DNA of 64,000 bases, taken from assembly GCF_014202315.1 (NCBI RefSeq), contig NZ_JACHGN010000001.1:457757-521756 (forward strand). The letters run 5' to 3'. The notes under the pieces were generated by a model. The model was not told the DNA's origin. It did not search any database and saw only the letters and a list, made by a program, of their open reading frames with translations. Source of the stretch: Thermocatellispora tengchongensis. GTDB lineage: Bacteria > Actinomycetota > Actinomycetes > Streptosporangiales > Streptosporangiaceae. Every line of letters starts with the position of its first letter. The stretch's first letter is position 1. The position numbers and the translations under genes were made by a program. Positions 51,016-58,907 of the stretch are shown piece after piece.

Positions 51016-51597
51016 TCACGCTTTCTGGTCACGGCTGCCCTTCAATGCGGCGCTGACGCTTCTCACCGCCGCGAGGATGCACGGGGTCGCTGCGGTGATC
51101 GAACGAGAGACGAGATGCTCGGCACCGTAGCGAGAGTGGATCTCCGCCAGCCGGTCGCGTACGTCCACGCGCCGGCCGTCCGGGCTGGTGGTCATGTCGC
51201 AGTAGGTCAGCGCCCGCGCCAGGTCCGGCCGTTCGGTGTCGAACTCGGCCGCCAGCACCTCGTACAGATCCCGTTGCCGTGCCTCGTTGTCCGCGCACGA
51301 GTGGTAGGCCACCAACCGGCACAGCCGTTCCTCGGCACCGGCCACGTCACGCAGGTACCGGGCGCCGTCGAGCTGATGCATGCCCGTGTCCACCAGGTCA
51401 GGGGCGTACCCGATGTCATGCAACAGACAGGCGGCGATCAGGGTGCCGGTGTCCGGGCCGAGGAGCGGCGCCAGGCTCTCGGCCCGTTCGGCGACGCCTT
51501 GGGTGTGCGCCCAGCGCCGGGGCAAGGCGGTCTCCAGCAGATCCTTGGCCAGCCCGTACGCCCACTCAACCTGTCCCACACGCCACACAATAGGCAT
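51016..51597 (-). CDS. HD-domain metal-dependent phosphohydrolase
   Basis: 193 residues: RRWAHTQGVAERAESLAPLL, then CLLHDIGYAPDLVDTGMHQL, LVAYHSCADNEA and LTYCDMTTSPDGR, giving the H...HD...H...D metal ligands of HD phosphohydrolases. May act on nucleotides. Paired on the minus strand with the double GntR protein, a pairing I have seen in other actinomycete elements. Substrate unknown. Confidence 0.85.
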   Translation of the reverse strand: MPIVWRVGQVEWAYGLAKDLLETALPRRWAHTQGVAERAESLAPLLGPDTGTLIAACLLHDIGYAPDLVDTGMHQLDGARYLRDVAGAEERLCRLVAYHSCADNEARQRDLYEVLAAEFDTERPDLARALTYCDMTTSPDGRRVDVRDRLAEIHSRYGAEHLVSRSITAATPCILAAVRSVSAALKGSRDQKA

Positions 51598-51645
51598 CCG
51601 GGACCGAACCGGGTCAGACGACGCGGCCAGACGTCCCAGGACGTC

Positions 51646-52137
51646 TCACCCTCGCTGCTCGCCCTGCTCACGGACGAACCGGCCACGGCCATGCTCGGCC
51701 ACCACCAGGCCCTCACGCTCCAGCACGGCCAGCGCTTGGCGCACCGTGTTGCGCGAAGCGGCGAAGCGCCGCCGCAGCGCGGCCTCACTGGGGATCGGGG
51801 CGCCGGCCGCGAGCGTTCCGCGCTCGATCTGCTCGCGGAGCGTCTCAGCGATCACCAGGTATCGGTACGGCGCCGCCGGCGCGGCCCCGCACACGATCCG
51901 CCCCTTGGCGGGGATGGTGACCAGCAGGCCCTCGTCCTCCAGGATCGCCAGCCCCCGCCGGACGGTGTTGCGCGCCACCCCGAAGGCGCGGCCCAACGCC
52001 GCCTCCGAGGGCAGCGCGCTGCCCGGCGGGAACTCACCCGAGGCGATCCGCTCCCGGAGCCGGTCGGCGATCTGCGGGTAGATTCGCCCTCCGGTCAGCC
52101 ACCGGCCGGAAGCCGCCGGTTCAGCCGCGGTAGGCAT
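51646..52137 (-). CDS. Regulator made of two tandem GntR winged helices
   Basis: 163 residues. First HTH ~20-83 (QIADRLRERIASGEFPPGSA; AFGVARNTVRRGLAILEDEG), second ~92-155 (VIAETLREQIERGTLAAGAP; RFAASRNTVRQALAVLEREG). No effector domain. The two halves are clearly similar, so it is an internal duplication that likely binds two half-sites as a monomer. Lies directly upstream of the HD gene on the same strand. Confidence 0.85.
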   Translation of the reverse strand: MPTAAEPAASGRWLTGGRIYPQIADRLRERIASGEFPPGSALPSEAALGRAFGVARNTVRRGLAILEDEGLLVTIPAKGRIVCGAAPAAPYRYLVIAETLREQIERGTLAAGAPIPSEAALRRRFAASRNTVRQALAVLEREGLVVAEHGRGRFVREQGEQRG

Positions 52138-52368
52138 CGACCATCTTGCTCAGATCGATGCGCAGCTCACCCTGCTCGCCCTCGCGCCACTGCGCCTCAG
52201 TCTCTCTCGAGCTCCGCTCGATGCTCTACATCTACCTTGGACGGATTTAACTTCTGAGTAAAGGAGCCACTCGCAGCTTCCGGATCGCCTGAACGCTTGA
52301 GGTAGCGGGTGCAAGCGACGCGAGTAGCACGTCAAGGACGAGGCGCTCCCACAGAACCGGAGTCTCAA

Positions 52369-53256
52369 TCAAATTGCCAGCGAAAATCGGTACCAACCTC
52401 GCTTCTTATTCCACGCTATTCCGGTCTTGTGCCACGGTGCTGGGATGAGCCATAGGTGCGTTATAGGGGCGACAAGAGTAGGAGGCATCGTAGGGACAGT
52501 AGCGAGCTCTGTGTGATCTTCGAGAGATCGCCATACAGGCCAATCAACGCTGTTCATGTGTGCGTAAACAGCTAGATGCGCCTCGACGCTCTCCGTAGAA
52601 GCGAGTTTCGATCGGTTGTCCTGATTGGCTGTATCCGCCATAAAGGCGTCTATCCACTGCACTACAGCGTCGGCTGACCAATTCCAGACTCCACCGCCGA
52701 GCTCCATCATCAAGCCGATCCGCGGGCCATAGGGTCCTATAGGTATCGCATCAGCGCTACGGACTCCCAGAGCGCGGAGTCGGCGAGCAGTGTTGGCGCG
52801 GTGCTGAGCCCCTACTACTCCATGACGACGGTCGACATCCCATGTCTGCACCTGACACTCGTCAAACCTCGAAACGTTCCATTTTTCTAGAGTGGACAAG
52901 AGGCCTTCCGCCTGTTTGTGCAAAAGCTTCAACGGTGGCTTCGAGATTGTATGAAGAATCCACGAGTTACGCAGGCTAGATGCCTCCCAAAAGCCATCAT
53001 CAAACTTTGGAAGGCTATTCAGGGTCCCAAGCGCTTCACCGTCCACATCGGAAGTGACTTCGACGGGGGCGGGCGGGCGGTCCGGGTAAATGATCTGCAA
53101 GTCGTGCATGCTTGTTCTGGACTGATCATCATGCTGGACTACCGGAACCCCGAGGGTTTGCTCAATGCTAGCTCTGGCAAGTTCTTCTGTAGGAGATAGC
53201 TGAATACGCTTCTTTGGCATGACCAAATCATACAGCATATTTTTGAAATCGCTCAT
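52369..53256 (-). CDS. Low-GC cargo protein with nuclease-like pattern
   Basis: About 295 residues from MSDFKNM (53256); 53277 and 53220 are other possible starts. Base composition is near 50% GC by eye against ~71% around, so it was acquired from elsewhere. Counting from 53277, H58-D59 in SMHDLQIIYPDRPPAPVEVT is followed by E73-V-T75, which recalls the D...ExK pattern of restriction-type nucleases but lacks the Lys. The rest is helical, with WNVSRFDECQVQTWDVD. No known family. Position at the right end of an AICE is typical for cargo such as defence genes; that is inference. Confidence 0.6.
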   Translation of the reverse strand: MSDFKNMLYDLVMPKKRIQLSPTEELARASIEQTLGVPVVQHDDQSRTSMHDLQIIYPDRPPAPVEVTSDVDGEALGTLNSLPKFDDGFWEASSLRNSWILHTISKPPLKLLHKQAEGLLSTLEKWNVSRFDECQVQTWDVDRRHGVVGAQHRANTARRLRALGVRSADAIPIGPYGPRIGLMMELGGGVWNWSADAVVQWIDAFMADTANQDNRSKLASTESVEAHLAVYAHMNSVDWPVWRSLEDHTELATVPTMPPTLVAPITHLWLIPAPWHKTGIAWNKKRGWYRFSLAI

Positions 53257-53277
53257 CAAAACATAGCGACATTCCAC

Positions 53278-53697
53278 GCGTAGTGGAGGAATCAGGGGGA
53301 AATCTGAGCCATCAAACAGGAAGGTGACAGATGGTGGTATTCGGACGATTGCTGACTTCGACTCTGATCAAACCATCGGTGGCAAGGTCGTAGCGACAGT
53401 AACGTCCTCACGCGCCGACGCATCGCGCCACCATCCGCACTCGCCTGACTATGGCCTCGACTAGCTGAGCAGGACGATTGCTCCGACAGGAAAGCGGACG
53501 GTCGGGCTGCCGCGCCGCTTCCGGTGCTCGGGCCTGGCGGCCCTGCGCTCCGGGTCGGCTTGCCACCGGATACGCGGGTTGCTGTGGTCTGCTGTACAGC
53601 AGGGAAGTACAGCAACGCCGCCTCACACGGCCTGATCGTCCCGTACGGCGTTACACGGTTGAGCAGCGGCGCCGACTCTCGACCGCGGCCCTCCGCT
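53278..53697. other. Right end of the AICE, non-coding, possible Int arm sites
   Basis: Between the low-GC gene and attR no gene is convincing. It contains GCTGTAC/GTACAGC (7-bp arms near 53590-53615), with TACAGCA words on both sides, which could be integrase or excisionase arm-type sites. Left part is AT-rich (53278-53345), likely the promoter of the cargo gene. Confidence 0.45.
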
Positions 53698-53744
53698 TGA
53701 CTACGGATCAGAAGGTTAGGGGTTCGAGTCCTCTCGGCCGCGCA
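53698..53744 (+). repeat. attR, 47-bp direct repeat
   Basis: Identical to attL at 42797-42843. It is a tRNA-Arg 3' fragment (anticodon arm to discriminator) without the 5' half. The bases after it (ACAGAAAAGACC) are the original downstream flank of the tRNA gene. Confidence 0.95.
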
Positions 53745-53751
53745 ACAGAAA

Positions 53752-53784
53752 AGACCCTCCGGGATCATCCCGGAGGGTCTTTTT
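53752..53784 (+). terminator. Original terminator of tRNA-Arg, now beyond attR
   Basis: AGACCCTCCGGGAT pairs with ATCCCGGAGGGTCT around a C, ending at 53780, and is followed by TTTTG. Integration of the AICE moved it 10.9 kb away from the tRNA gene. Confidence 0.9.
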
Positions 53785-53819
53785 GATCTCCGTGCGGCAG
53801 CCGCATGCAGCAACGTCCT

Positions 53820-54190
53820 CAAACGATCCCGCAGGCGTCGCCCGGACCCTCGTCGCAGCCCTCCGGCTGACTCGGCCGCAGATCAGCGCCGCCCTCAAGC
53901 GCCACGGCCGGATCTACCACCTGCAAGTCTGGACCGAGAAGATCCATGCCGGGCTGCGCGCCGAGCACCTGCGGTAACCCGGCACCCAGGCCCTGGTGCT
54001 GCTGGCCGTGCTGGACGCCGCCTGTGCGTCGGTCACGGCGCCGGAAGAACCACCATTGCCGCCTGCGCGCACGCGACGACGCGCTCATCGCCAGCTTCCC
54101 GGCTGGGATCTGACCGGTGCTCGACTGGTCGGCGATGTCGGCGACGACCGTTTCGCCTCGCCCTCGTCCGGATCGTGATCCCGGCGGCCA
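53820..54190 (+). pseudogene. Decayed IS110-type transposase fragment
   Basis: Reading across stops and frames: ALRLTRPQISAALKRHG, then KIHAGLRAEHLR (ends at a stop near 53977), TQALVLLAVLDAACASV, ALIASFPG and TGARLVGDVGDDRF. This is the order seen in the C-terminal half of IS110-family transposases (HhH-like part with PGLGxxxGARxLGEFGDD). At least two frame changes are needed. Inactive. No inverted repeats are expected for IS110. Confidence 0.6.
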
Positions 54191-54798
54191 ACGTTCATGG
54201 GGCACTTCCTGGCCTGCTCGGCTTTCTGGCAGCGTCACCAGGCTCGCGCGTTGATCAGCCGCCACCGCCGACGCGACCCGATCTCTCAAGGGTCGAATGT
54301 ATGACTCGCGTTGGAAAGATCAACCGCCATCAACACGAATCTCCACAATCGTGGTGCCACTCGACAGCCTGGCCTCACCGGAGTAGTTGCCGATCTCGTT
54401 GATCGGAAGTTCGCGAAGGCGTTTCCTTCATGCGCTGCACGATGAAATTCGCCTAGCCCGAGTGAGTGGCCTGGACGGTGGCGAGCTCTTCCGCCGGCGG
54501 GTCGAGTCTCAGCACTTCATCGCCGCGCCCTTCGATGCTTGTCCCGACCATTCTCGTGCCGCCCTCACGATCGCACTGCCGAGGGCATCCGCGTGCGCCC
54601 GTTTCGGCCTGTCCGCTGACCGTGGCGTCGATGGAAGCGGGCCTTCGGGCAATCGCACACAATGCGTTCTTCCTCAGGAATCGCCCCTCGCTTCAGAACA
54701 CTTGACAGTGACTTGACTAGTGAGTGGGCGGACGGTCACCGTCAGAACGGATCGGGGATGTTCCCTTCTTCGGCGAGGGATGGAAGGGCTAGATCGCA
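54191..54798. other. Gene-poor stretch, 600 bp
   Basis: Short frames on both strands without family matches or good ribosome sites, mixed base composition. Probably decayed mobile-element DNA. The last ~80 bp should contain the promoter of the gene at 54799 (GGAAGGGC at 54782-54789 as a weak ribosome site). Confidence 0.45.
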
Positions 54799-55869
54799 AT
54801 GAGCACCACCGATGCCAGCAAACGGTCCGGAGATCGTGATCGTGGCCGATTCGATTTGACCAACCGGCTGCTCACACAGGTCCCGGCTGACCGGGCAGGA
54901 GAATTCTGGTCGATAGGCGCCGACGGCGACGGGGGAATCGTGGTGAGCGGGGCTGAGGCTCTGATCGCCGCATTCGGGAGAGTGCGAGAGATGACCCGGC
55001 CGGTCCTGGCCGATCGGCGTCGTTACGCGGCGAACAATCGGCCGCGCGGGACGGTGCGGTTCGATCCTTGCTGGTTGGAGAGCCAGCGTGAACTGAATAC
55101 GGCGACCGTGCTCACCGACTCCGGGTACATAGGAGAAGGCGATCAGGAGGCCCTGGTCGCGATCCTGGAGCAGGCGGCACGGGCCGGGGACAACGTCTGC
55201 GCTGTCTTACCTCTGCACATCTCCTGGCTCGCGGATCCGGGTGTGAAGCTATTGACCGGCGAGGTGAATCAGCACGAGGTTCCGGTGGCGCTCGTCCTGG
55301 AACACGCCCGTGACCCGCTCGGCACTCGGTACGCGGTCAGCGGGCTCAAAGACCTGCTCAGCCAAACGCAGGTGCCGGTCGGTCTCCTGTGCACGGACAT
55401 CTCCGGCCTGGGGGCTATCGCCCACGGCGCGATGTGGGCCGCGGTCGGGGTTACTTCCGCCTTACGGCATCTGTACCCAGCCGACAGGAAGGGGCCTCCT
55501 TTCACAGGGGTGCGAGCGCGGCACGCAATCGTCCCGCGGTTGATGACGTTCATGAACGTTGAGCGGATCGCCGAAGGCTGGGCGCAGGTCCAGCGCCGCG
55601 ACGATGTGGATGAGAACATGTGGCGCTGCTACTGCGTCGAATGCGGAAACCGCACCATGGATCGGTTCGCGGCCTGTACGGATCTCAGCCTCGCCGCCCA
55701 CAACATCAGCATCCTGGACGACCTTCACCAGCAGATCACCAGCCCAGCCTCATGGGAGCGGGCGATCAGTGACGCACTGGGGTGGTACCACTGGATTCAG
55801 AACGAGTATCACCTCACCTGGGATCCACCCGCTTTCATGAACGCCTGGCTGCCCAGGTCCCGGCGTTGA
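54799..55869 (+). CDS. Unknown 356-residue protein, TIM-barrel-like with Cys motif
   Basis: ATG at 54799. The middle alternates strands and helices: TATVLTDSGYIGEGDQEALV, then CAVLPLHISWLADPGVKLLT, HEVPVALVLEHARDPLG and VPVGLLCTDISGLGAIAHGA, then GVTSALRHLYPAD. This looks like a barrel fold. Near the C-terminus CYCVECGNRTMDRF has three cysteines that could bind zinc. The look is faintly like tRNA-guanine transglycosylase-type enzymes, but no catalytic motif could be matched, so no function is given. Convergent overlap of 61 bp with the next gene. Confidence 0.7.
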   Translation: MSTTDASKRSGDRDRGRFDLTNRLLTQVPADRAGEFWSIGADGDGGIVVSGAEALIAAFGRVREMTRPVLADRRRYAANNRPRGTVRFDPCWLESQRELNTATVLTDSGYIGEGDQEALVAILEQAARAGDNVCAVLPLHISWLADPGVKLLTGEVNQHEVPVALVLEHARDPLGTRYAVSGLKDLLSQTQVPVGLLCTDISGLGAIAHGAMWAAVGVTSALRHLYPADRKGPPFTGVRARHAIVPRLMTFMNVERIAEGWAQVQRRDDVDENMWRCYCVECGNRTMDRFAACTDLSLAAHNISILDDLHQQITSPASWERAISDALGWYHWIQNEYHLTWDPPAFMNAWLPRSRR

Positions 55870-56399
55870 ACGGTCTGCTGCGACAACAGGGCGTCGTAGA
55901 CGATCTCCTCCACGAGGCGGTGGGCCCATGTCCGCTCGACGCTGACGTAGGCGTCCGGGGCCTGGATCACCTCCTGGGGTTTCTCTGCGGCCAGCAGACC
56001 AAAGCCGTGATAGATGCTCTCGGCCCGTACGGCATCCCGGTGTGCGACCTTCGCGGGCAGGACGGCCACGCGGGCGCCGAAAGCGGCGAAACCCGCTAGG
56101 TTCGCCCGTGCCGACCGCCACGAGGCTCGTACGGCGACAGCTCCGCGGATACGCACTGGTGACGGCCGTTGGAGGAACGAAGGAGCGACATGTGCTCGGC
56201 AGTGCAGCAACAGAGCGTCGGCCGTAGGGATCAACCCGGCTTTCTGACGCCTGGCGTGCTCGGGCTCGTCCAGCTCGCACACCACCACCCGAAGGGTGCT
56301 GAGCGCGCGCACCGTGACCACCTGGCAACCCTGCCACCCCAGCGCGGTAAGTACGCCTGGTAGGACGCTTTGCGTGAGGGATGCAGGCTGGGGCGTCAT
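55809..56399 (-). CDS. Unknown 196-residue protein
   Basis: ATG at 56399 (another at 56450). Basic, with QVVTVRALSTLRVVVCELDE, then PTADALLLHCRAHVAPSF, GAVAVRASWRSARANLAGFA and VAVLPAKVAHRDAVRAESIY. The strand/helix order recalls the core of small restriction-type nucleases, but no D...ExK motif is visible. Its last 61 bp run against the end of the gene at 54799, and its start faces the nuclease-helicase gene. Confidence 0.55.
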   Translation of the reverse strand: MTPQPASLTQSVLPGVLTALGWQGCQVVTVRALSTLRVVVCELDEPEHARRQKAGLIPTADALLLHCRAHVAPSFLQRPSPVRIRGAVAVRASWRSARANLAGFAAFGARVAVLPAKVAHRDAVRAESIYHGFGLLAAEKPQEVIQAPDAYVSVERTWAHRLVEEIVYDALLSQQTVQRRDLGSQAFMKAGGSQVR

Positions 56400-56570
56400 A
56401 GCCCACCACCCTGCCCACTCCTCCAGGGCGGCGCGCCGGGCGTTGCCCAATCGTCACCTCGTTGCCGCCGGGTGGACCAGCGGCGCCCCGGCAGACGGTC
56501 AGGCGGTGCTGCTTCAGGGCAGTCGTGGCAGACGGCGAAGCGGCGGGGGAGTAGATGGCCCACGCCATTT

Positions 56571-58445
56571 TCACCTCTCGAGGACAGGGACGCCCAAGTC
56601 GATCAGTAGCTGGTTGGTCGCGGGGTCGACGGAGTGGAGGACGGCTCCTCGCATACCGCGAGTCGCCAGCACCCGGTAGGTGTTACGGATCACTGTGTAG
56701 AAGTCGTCTGCGTTGATCTGGTCCGGGTCCCGGTTGTAGCGGCGTTCGGCCCGCCACCCGTTCCGCCACACCAGGTCCCGCCCGATGATGACGCCGGCGT
56801 AGTCATACTCGAACCCTTGGGCGCTGTAGATACAGCCGATCTGGCCGAAGCCTGCCGGGTCGGTGGCCCATAGCCATGATGGCGGGATCCCCTTGATGTA
56901 CTCGTCGGCTCTGGAGTTCCATGGGCGTCGCCAATCGCCGATGACGACGTCGTCCGGGAGCGTTCCGTCGGGATTCGGCTTGCTCCATGGCCAGCAGAAT
57001 CCCGCGGCGATGCGGGCCTTGTAGTTCTCCGCCACGCGCGCTCTCAGGTAGTTCTCCATCGCCAGCGGCGTGTGGGCGACATACAGCGTGAAGTTCTCCA
57101 GTGGCTGCCAGATCGGTCGCCCTTGGCTGGGGGCGAGCATGAGCAGCCGCTCGACCCAGTCGACGTACTCGGGCGAGCCGGAACAGCGGAACTGGTGCCG
57201 CAGGTTGATGACACGCATTGTGCAGCCGAGCTGTTCGGCCCTGTTGCGGATGAGTTCGAGTGATCCCACTTCGCCACGGCGCACGACTTGGTGCTCGTCA
57301 AGCAGGAACACCGGTACGCGGGCCGCGCGGATGAGTTCGTCGATCTGCGGCGGCGGGTCGCGTAGGTCGTCCTCGTCCATCCGATCACGCGAGGTTTTGC
57401 GGATCCGGTGCGCCTCATCCGCGATGATCACTTCTATGTCGCCCGGCGTGGCGTCCGAGAAGGTGTTGAAGTAGGTGAAAGCGCCCCGCTGATTACCGGA
57501 GAGGCCCGCGTACCTCCACAGGGTCCGTGTGAAGGATCGACTGCCGGTCGCGTGGATGGCATGTACCCTCTGGCGGGTCAGTGTGCCGAGCAGTTCAACA
57601 GCGATCACGCTCTTGCCGGTGCCGGGGCCGCCGACGATGACCACGACCTCCTTGGGGGCACCCTGCCTGCTCAAGGCCACCGAGCGACGCACGTAGTCGT
57701 AAGCCTCCCGTTGTTCCTCGAGCAGCGGGAATACCGTACGTTCGCGCACGCACTGGGAGACGCGGGCCATCAGCCCTTCAGCGGGTCTGACGGGTGCCTG
57801 CAGCAGGATTTCGGCCTGTTGCGCGGCCTGCTCGCCCGACAGCCGCCGGCGAAGCAGGTCCTTGAGTTCCTGGCGGTGCTCCCCTGCACCGTACAGCTCC
57901 ACCCATCTCTGCACCACGTCCTCCAGGCCCTGCACCTTGGGCCTGACGGCGTGAACCATGAGGGCGGGAGCGTTGTGCAGGTTGACGATGCCGCACAGTT
58001 TCTCATCGCGGAGCGTGGACACGTAGCCGCGTAACACCTGCAGGTAGCCCCACACCTGATTGGCCGGGTGGAGCTGCGGCGCTCCGTCGTCGCTGAGTCG
58101 CACCATGCCGGCGTCCGGCCTGACCCAGCGCCACTGCTTGTTCTCCACTACCACAACCGACATGAGGTCCGTTTGCGGGAAGGTGCCGACCAGAACCATG
58201 TCCATGCGGACGTCGGTGATCGGGGCCTTCAACTCCAGCAACACCTGCACGTCCCCGAGGCCGGCCTCTACAAGCAGGTGGACGACGGTGGGAATGCTGT
58301 TGGCCCAGGAGCGCACCTCTCGCTTGTCGGGCCTCTCCCAGAAGACTTCTCGAAAGCGTTTCTCCAGGTCGTCGCTGAAGCCGCCGCGAGCGATGGCAGC
58401 GGCGAGCTCGCCGGCACTGCTCTGATAAAGGCACTGCAACGCCAC
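56571..58445 (-). CDS. Nuclease-helicase fusion, DUF2075/Schlafen-AAA type (paralogue 1)
   Basis: 624 residues. The N-terminus has D82 and E101-N-K103 (RMDMVLVG; VVVVENKQW), a PD-(D/E)XK-type nuclease core. The C-terminal ~400 residues are an SF1-like helicase/ATPase: Walker A VIVGGPGTGKSVIA near 268-280, Walker B VIIADEAHRIRK near 337-348, FLLDEHQVV, LRHQFRCSGSPEYVDWVERL, and AQGFEYDYAGVIIGRD with RVLATRGMRGAVLHS at the end. Head to head with a 621-residue paralogue across a 462-bp gap. Nuclease-helicase proteins with this layout occur in anti-phage systems, so a defence role is a fair inference. Confidence 0.85.
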   Translation of the reverse strand: MALQCLYQSSAGELAAAIARGGFSDDLEKRFREVFWERPDKREVRSWANSIPTVVHLLVEAGLGDVQVLLELKAPITDVRMDMVLVGTFPQTDLMSVVVVENKQWRWVRPDAGMVRLSDDGAPQLHPANQVWGYLQVLRGYVSTLRDEKLCGIVNLHNAPALMVHAVRPKVQGLEDVVQRWVELYGAGEHRQELKDLLRRRLSGEQAAQQAEILLQAPVRPAEGLMARVSQCVRERTVFPLLEEQREAYDYVRRSVALSRQGAPKEVVVIVGGPGTGKSVIAVELLGTLTRQRVHAIHATGSRSFTRTLWRYAGLSGNQRGAFTYFNTFSDATPGDIEVIIADEAHRIRKTSRDRMDEDDLRDPPPQIDELIRAARVPVFLLDEHQVVRRGEVGSLELIRNRAEQLGCTMRVINLRHQFRCSGSPEYVDWVERLLMLAPSQGRPIWQPLENFTLYVAHTPLAMENYLRARVAENYKARIAAGFCWPWSKPNPDGTLPDDVVIGDWRRPWNSRADEYIKGIPPSWLWATDPAGFGQIGCIYSAQGFEYDYAGVIIGRDLVWRNGWRAERRYNRDPDQINADDFYTVIRNTYRVLATRGMRGAVLHSVDPATNQLLIDLGVPVLER

Positions 58446-58907
58446 GAAAGCGCTCCTTCGAGACGACGCCGGCCTGAGGCCGGCAGGCGAGGGGGACGAA
58501 GGATGGTGCGACTATTACTTTAGTGGCGTTTGATCACTTTGAATGTGACCGATCCTGATTCGCGGTGCTCGCCCGATGAGGGGGATTCGCCGACTATGGG
58601 CGGGTCATAAGTCGGTCATCTGGGCTGGATCTATGGCTTCCGACCGTCAGCGGCGGTGAAGTCGCAGCCAGATGAGGGCCGCTCGGCTACTCGCCGCCGG
58701 GACGCTCGGAGGTGGCAGTCCCTCGGCGGGACGGCGAGATCCTGCCGCGCCTCGTTCGCTGCATCTGGTTTTCCGAGGGAAACCGCCTCCGGTAGCCTCT
58801 TGACGACCTTGTTGCGGCCCGACGGGCTTCCGCGCTTGGACGGCTGAGCGCCGTAGTGGATACGCCCCCACCCGCGCGACTCGATTCGTGCTGCCTGGGG
58901 GAAGCCT
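58446..58907. other. Divergent spacer between nuclease-helicase genes, 462 bp
   Basis: AT-richer stretch at 58500-58555 (CTATTACTTTAGTGG; TTTGATCACTTTGAATGTG) probably contains the promoter of the minus-strand gene. 58620-58900 is G/C-rich with short unconvincing frames. No clear repeat or RNA gene. Length is large for a simple divergent promoter. Confidence 0.4.

Larger units (their letters stand above)
42797..53744. mobile_element. Integrative conjugative element (AICE, pSAM2-like) in tRNA-Arg
   Basis: Bounded by a 47-bp direct repeat (42797-42843 and 53698-53744), the left copy being the 3' end of tRNA-Arg(ACG). Content and order are those of actinomycete AICEs: integrase, excisionase, rolling-circle Rep, small proteins, SpdB-like, FtsK-type transfer ATPase and SCO3933-type protein on the minus strand, then a divergent GntR (KorSA-like), XRE protein, NUDIX (Pif-like) and cargo. 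The integrase lacks its catalytic C-terminus and the NUDIX gene is frameshifted, so the element is probably fixed in place. Size about 10.9 kb. Confidence 0.92.

Noticed and set aside
54799-55869. tRNA-guanine transglycosylase or DpdA
   Set aside because: Only a vague barrel-like pattern; no catalytic Asp or zinc-site motif could be aligned with confidence.
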